Program-made: the position numbers and the translations under genes
Notes under the pieces: generated by a model
What the model was told of the DNA's origin: nothing
Seen by the model: the letters and a program-made list of their open reading frames with translations, nothing else
The model's database searches: none
DNA from: an uncultured Desulfovibrio sp.
GTDB taxonomy: Bacteria > Desulfobacterota > Desulfovibrionia > Desulfovibrionales > Desulfovibrionaceae
Direction: 5' to 3'
NCBI GenBank assembly: GCA_945871415.1
Contig: CAMBWG010000130.1
Coordinates: 1 to 6,667, forward strand
Length of the DNA stretch: 6,667 bases
In this document: positions 5,245-6,667 of the stretch, one piece after another
Numbering within the stretch: the first letter of the stretch is position 1
Layout of the letters: every line of letters begins with the position of its first letter

Positions 5245-6667
5245 AAACTATAGGCATAGAAGAAATTAATATTCCAGGCATCGCGCACATCGTCACGATA
5301 GCCGTTCATGCGGCTGTTTCCCCAGACGCTGTCGCTCTTGTCCAGCCACAGGGCCATATAGGCGGCCTCGATGCCGACGGTCATATTTTCGTAAATCTTT
5401 GTGTAGCTGGACAGGCCCACTTCCAGAGCCACGTCCCGGGTGGTGAGATACAATCCTTCCATGCCGTCGATGCCGAACGAACCACTGTTGGCGCCAAGGC
5501 CTTCGCTGCTCAGCCAGCGCGCCATGCCGGGGCGGTTGGTGCCGCCAATGACATTGACACGCAGACTCTGCTTCACGTCCTCGATGACGGAAATATCCTT
5601 GAGACGCAGGCCCACGCCCCACGTTCCGGCCATGCTCCAGCCCACGGCGCATTCCCGACCGATATTCGGATTTCCGGAAAAGGCAAAGTGGGAAAAGTCA
5701 TTGTCGCTGCCGCTCAGGGAAAGCACGGGCAGACGTTCCGATCCGTCGCCCCGGTTGCCGTTGTCGCCGGAGGCATACCAGCCGTAAATGCCGGGCGTCA
5801 CCCAGTCCAGCCTGTACTCGGCCAGCAGCGAGGCTATCCAGCCGCGGCGGGCGGCCGAAGCATCATCATGGCACACGCTGCCATACACGGCATCCCAGGC
5901 CAGACGAAACGGGTCCCAGAGGACAATCTCGCCGGTCAGACCGGCCCACCAGACATTTCCCCAGGAGGTGAGGCGTTCGCGGTGCGACGCGCCGCCGGCG
6001 GGCAGCATGCCGCCCCGATACATATCAAAGGAAGCTCCATAACGGTCGGAGCCTCCCGCGCTGCGGAAGGTGTTGGGGCCGATCATGCCGTACACGGCCC
6101 ACGGCGTAAGATTCACACCGTCAAGACGCAGGGGCAGCACCAGACCGAACAAGTCCATGTTGTCCAGCAGGGAGGCACTGACGCCGCTGCGGCTCCCTTG
6201 TGCGGTTCCGGCAAAATTATCATTGTAGGGGCGGGCCCAGAAGGTGGTGAGATCAACGGACTCGGCAAGATGGGCCGTCAGACTGATCGCCGCCACATCA
6301 TCGGCCAGAACCTGCGAGCCGGCAGTCACGCCCGGCAGCGCCAGCGGCTGAATCCCCATGCGAACCTGAATATCCGCCGCGGGGATCATCCAGTCGAGAT
6401 AGGCATGCTTGACTTCGACAACAGTACCGTCCGCGCCCATGCCCGCGCCGTCAGCTCCCCGTCCCCAGATCTGATCGCCGATTTCCAGCGCCAGCGTACC
6501 GGAAAGCGTTTCGGAGGCTACGGCTTCCAGTTGCAGACGCAGGCGCTGCCGCGCCTCGAAATTGTCTTCCTGCTGCACGCCGTAACCATAGGAACCGGAA
6601 CCGCCGGTAAAGGCGCCGTGCTGCCCGTAATCGAAGTTCATCAGCCATTGTCCCCTGGCCTTGAAGT
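5241..6667 (-). CDS. Outer membrane homotrimeric porin (Desulfovibrio type), 5' end outside window
   Basis: This is a beta-barrel porin for passive uptake of small solutes across the outer membrane. The 474 visible codons carry features I associate with the Desulfovibrio porin family: FKARGQW at the mature N-terminus, ARQRLRLQLEAVASETLSG, EIGDQIWG, the segment VRMGIQPLALPG, and FWARPYNDNFAG. Alternating aromatic-rich beta strands run to the end, and the last residue is Phe (FFYAYSF), as expected for recognition by the BAM assembly machinery. The ATG at 6641 is internal: eight codons upstream are open and still match the family. About 20-25 codons with the signal peptide are therefore missing beyond the right edge. 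Its stop codon is embedded in repeat copy C. These porins are usually abundant; substrate specificity cannot be read from the sequence. Confidence 0.94.
   Translation of the reverse strand, partial: FKARGQWLMNFDYGQHGAFTGGSGSYGYGVQQEDNFEARQRLRLQLEAVASETLSGTLALEIGDQIWGRGADGAGMGADGTVVEVKHAYLDWMIPAADIQVRMGIQPLALPGVTAGSQVLADDVAAISLTAHLAESVDLTTFWARPYNDNFAGTAQGSRSGVSASLLDNMDLFGLVLPLRLDGVNLTPWAVYGMIGPNTFRSAGGSDRYGASFDMYRGGMLPAGGASHRERLTSWGNVWWAGLTGEIVLWDPFRLAWDAVYGSVCHDDASAARRGWIASLLAEYRLDWVTPGIYGWYASGDNGNRGDGSERLPVLSLSGSDNDFSHFAFSGNPNIGRECAVGWSMAGTWGVGLRLKDISVIEDVKQSLRVNVIGGTNRPGMARWLSSEGLGANSGSFGIDGMEGLYLTTRDVALEVGLSSYTKIYENMTVGIEAAYMALWLDKSDSVWGNSRMNGYRDDVRDAWNINFFYAYSF

Noticed and set aside
6639..6641. 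ATG at 6641 as the porin start
   Set aside because: The frame stays open to the window edge and the upstream residues FKARGQWL fit the mature N-terminus of the family, so this Met is internal.

Overview
The window reads as chromosomal DNA from a GC-rich bacterium of the Desulfovibrionaceae (Desulfobacterota). The best taxonomic marker is the right-hand gene, which has the typical sequence of the Desulfovibrio 'outer membrane homotrimeric porin' family. This assignment comes from recalled family patterns, not from a database search.

Layout. Bases 1-60 hold part of a dispersed structured repeat. A tight plus-strand operon follows at 93-2215: an acyl carrier protein with an inserted segment, a beta-ketoacyl-ACP synthase with a complete Cys-His-Lys-His set, and a small hot-dog-fold protein resembling the ApeP-type dehydratases of aryl-polyene clusters. 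The genes are 3 nt apart and then overlap by 4 nt. Together they look like one end of a fatty-acyl or polyene-like pathway whose other genes, if any, lie left of the window.

Bases 2216-2757 are a gene-free convergent intergenic region full of structure. Two copies of an element of about 130 nt start within 10 nt of the last stop codon on each side, in opposite orientations. Each has a 22-23 bp hairpin and a conserved tail. Between them lie a second kind of repeat and a compact bidirectional-looking terminator hairpin.

On the minus strand, read right to left, are the porin (5' end outside the window), a repeat copy touching its stop codon, a secreted YqjC-like DUF1090 protein, and uvrC one base after it. 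The DUF1090 gene and uvrC form a probable two-gene operon. UvrC is the incision nuclease of nucleotide excision repair; the DUF1090 protein is exported and of unknown role.

I find no tRNA, rRNA, insertion sequence, phage gene or CRISPR array. The least explained material is the two families of intergenic structured repeats and the acyl-carrier/ketosynthase/hot-dog trio. I cannot claim a new biological system from this sequence alone.
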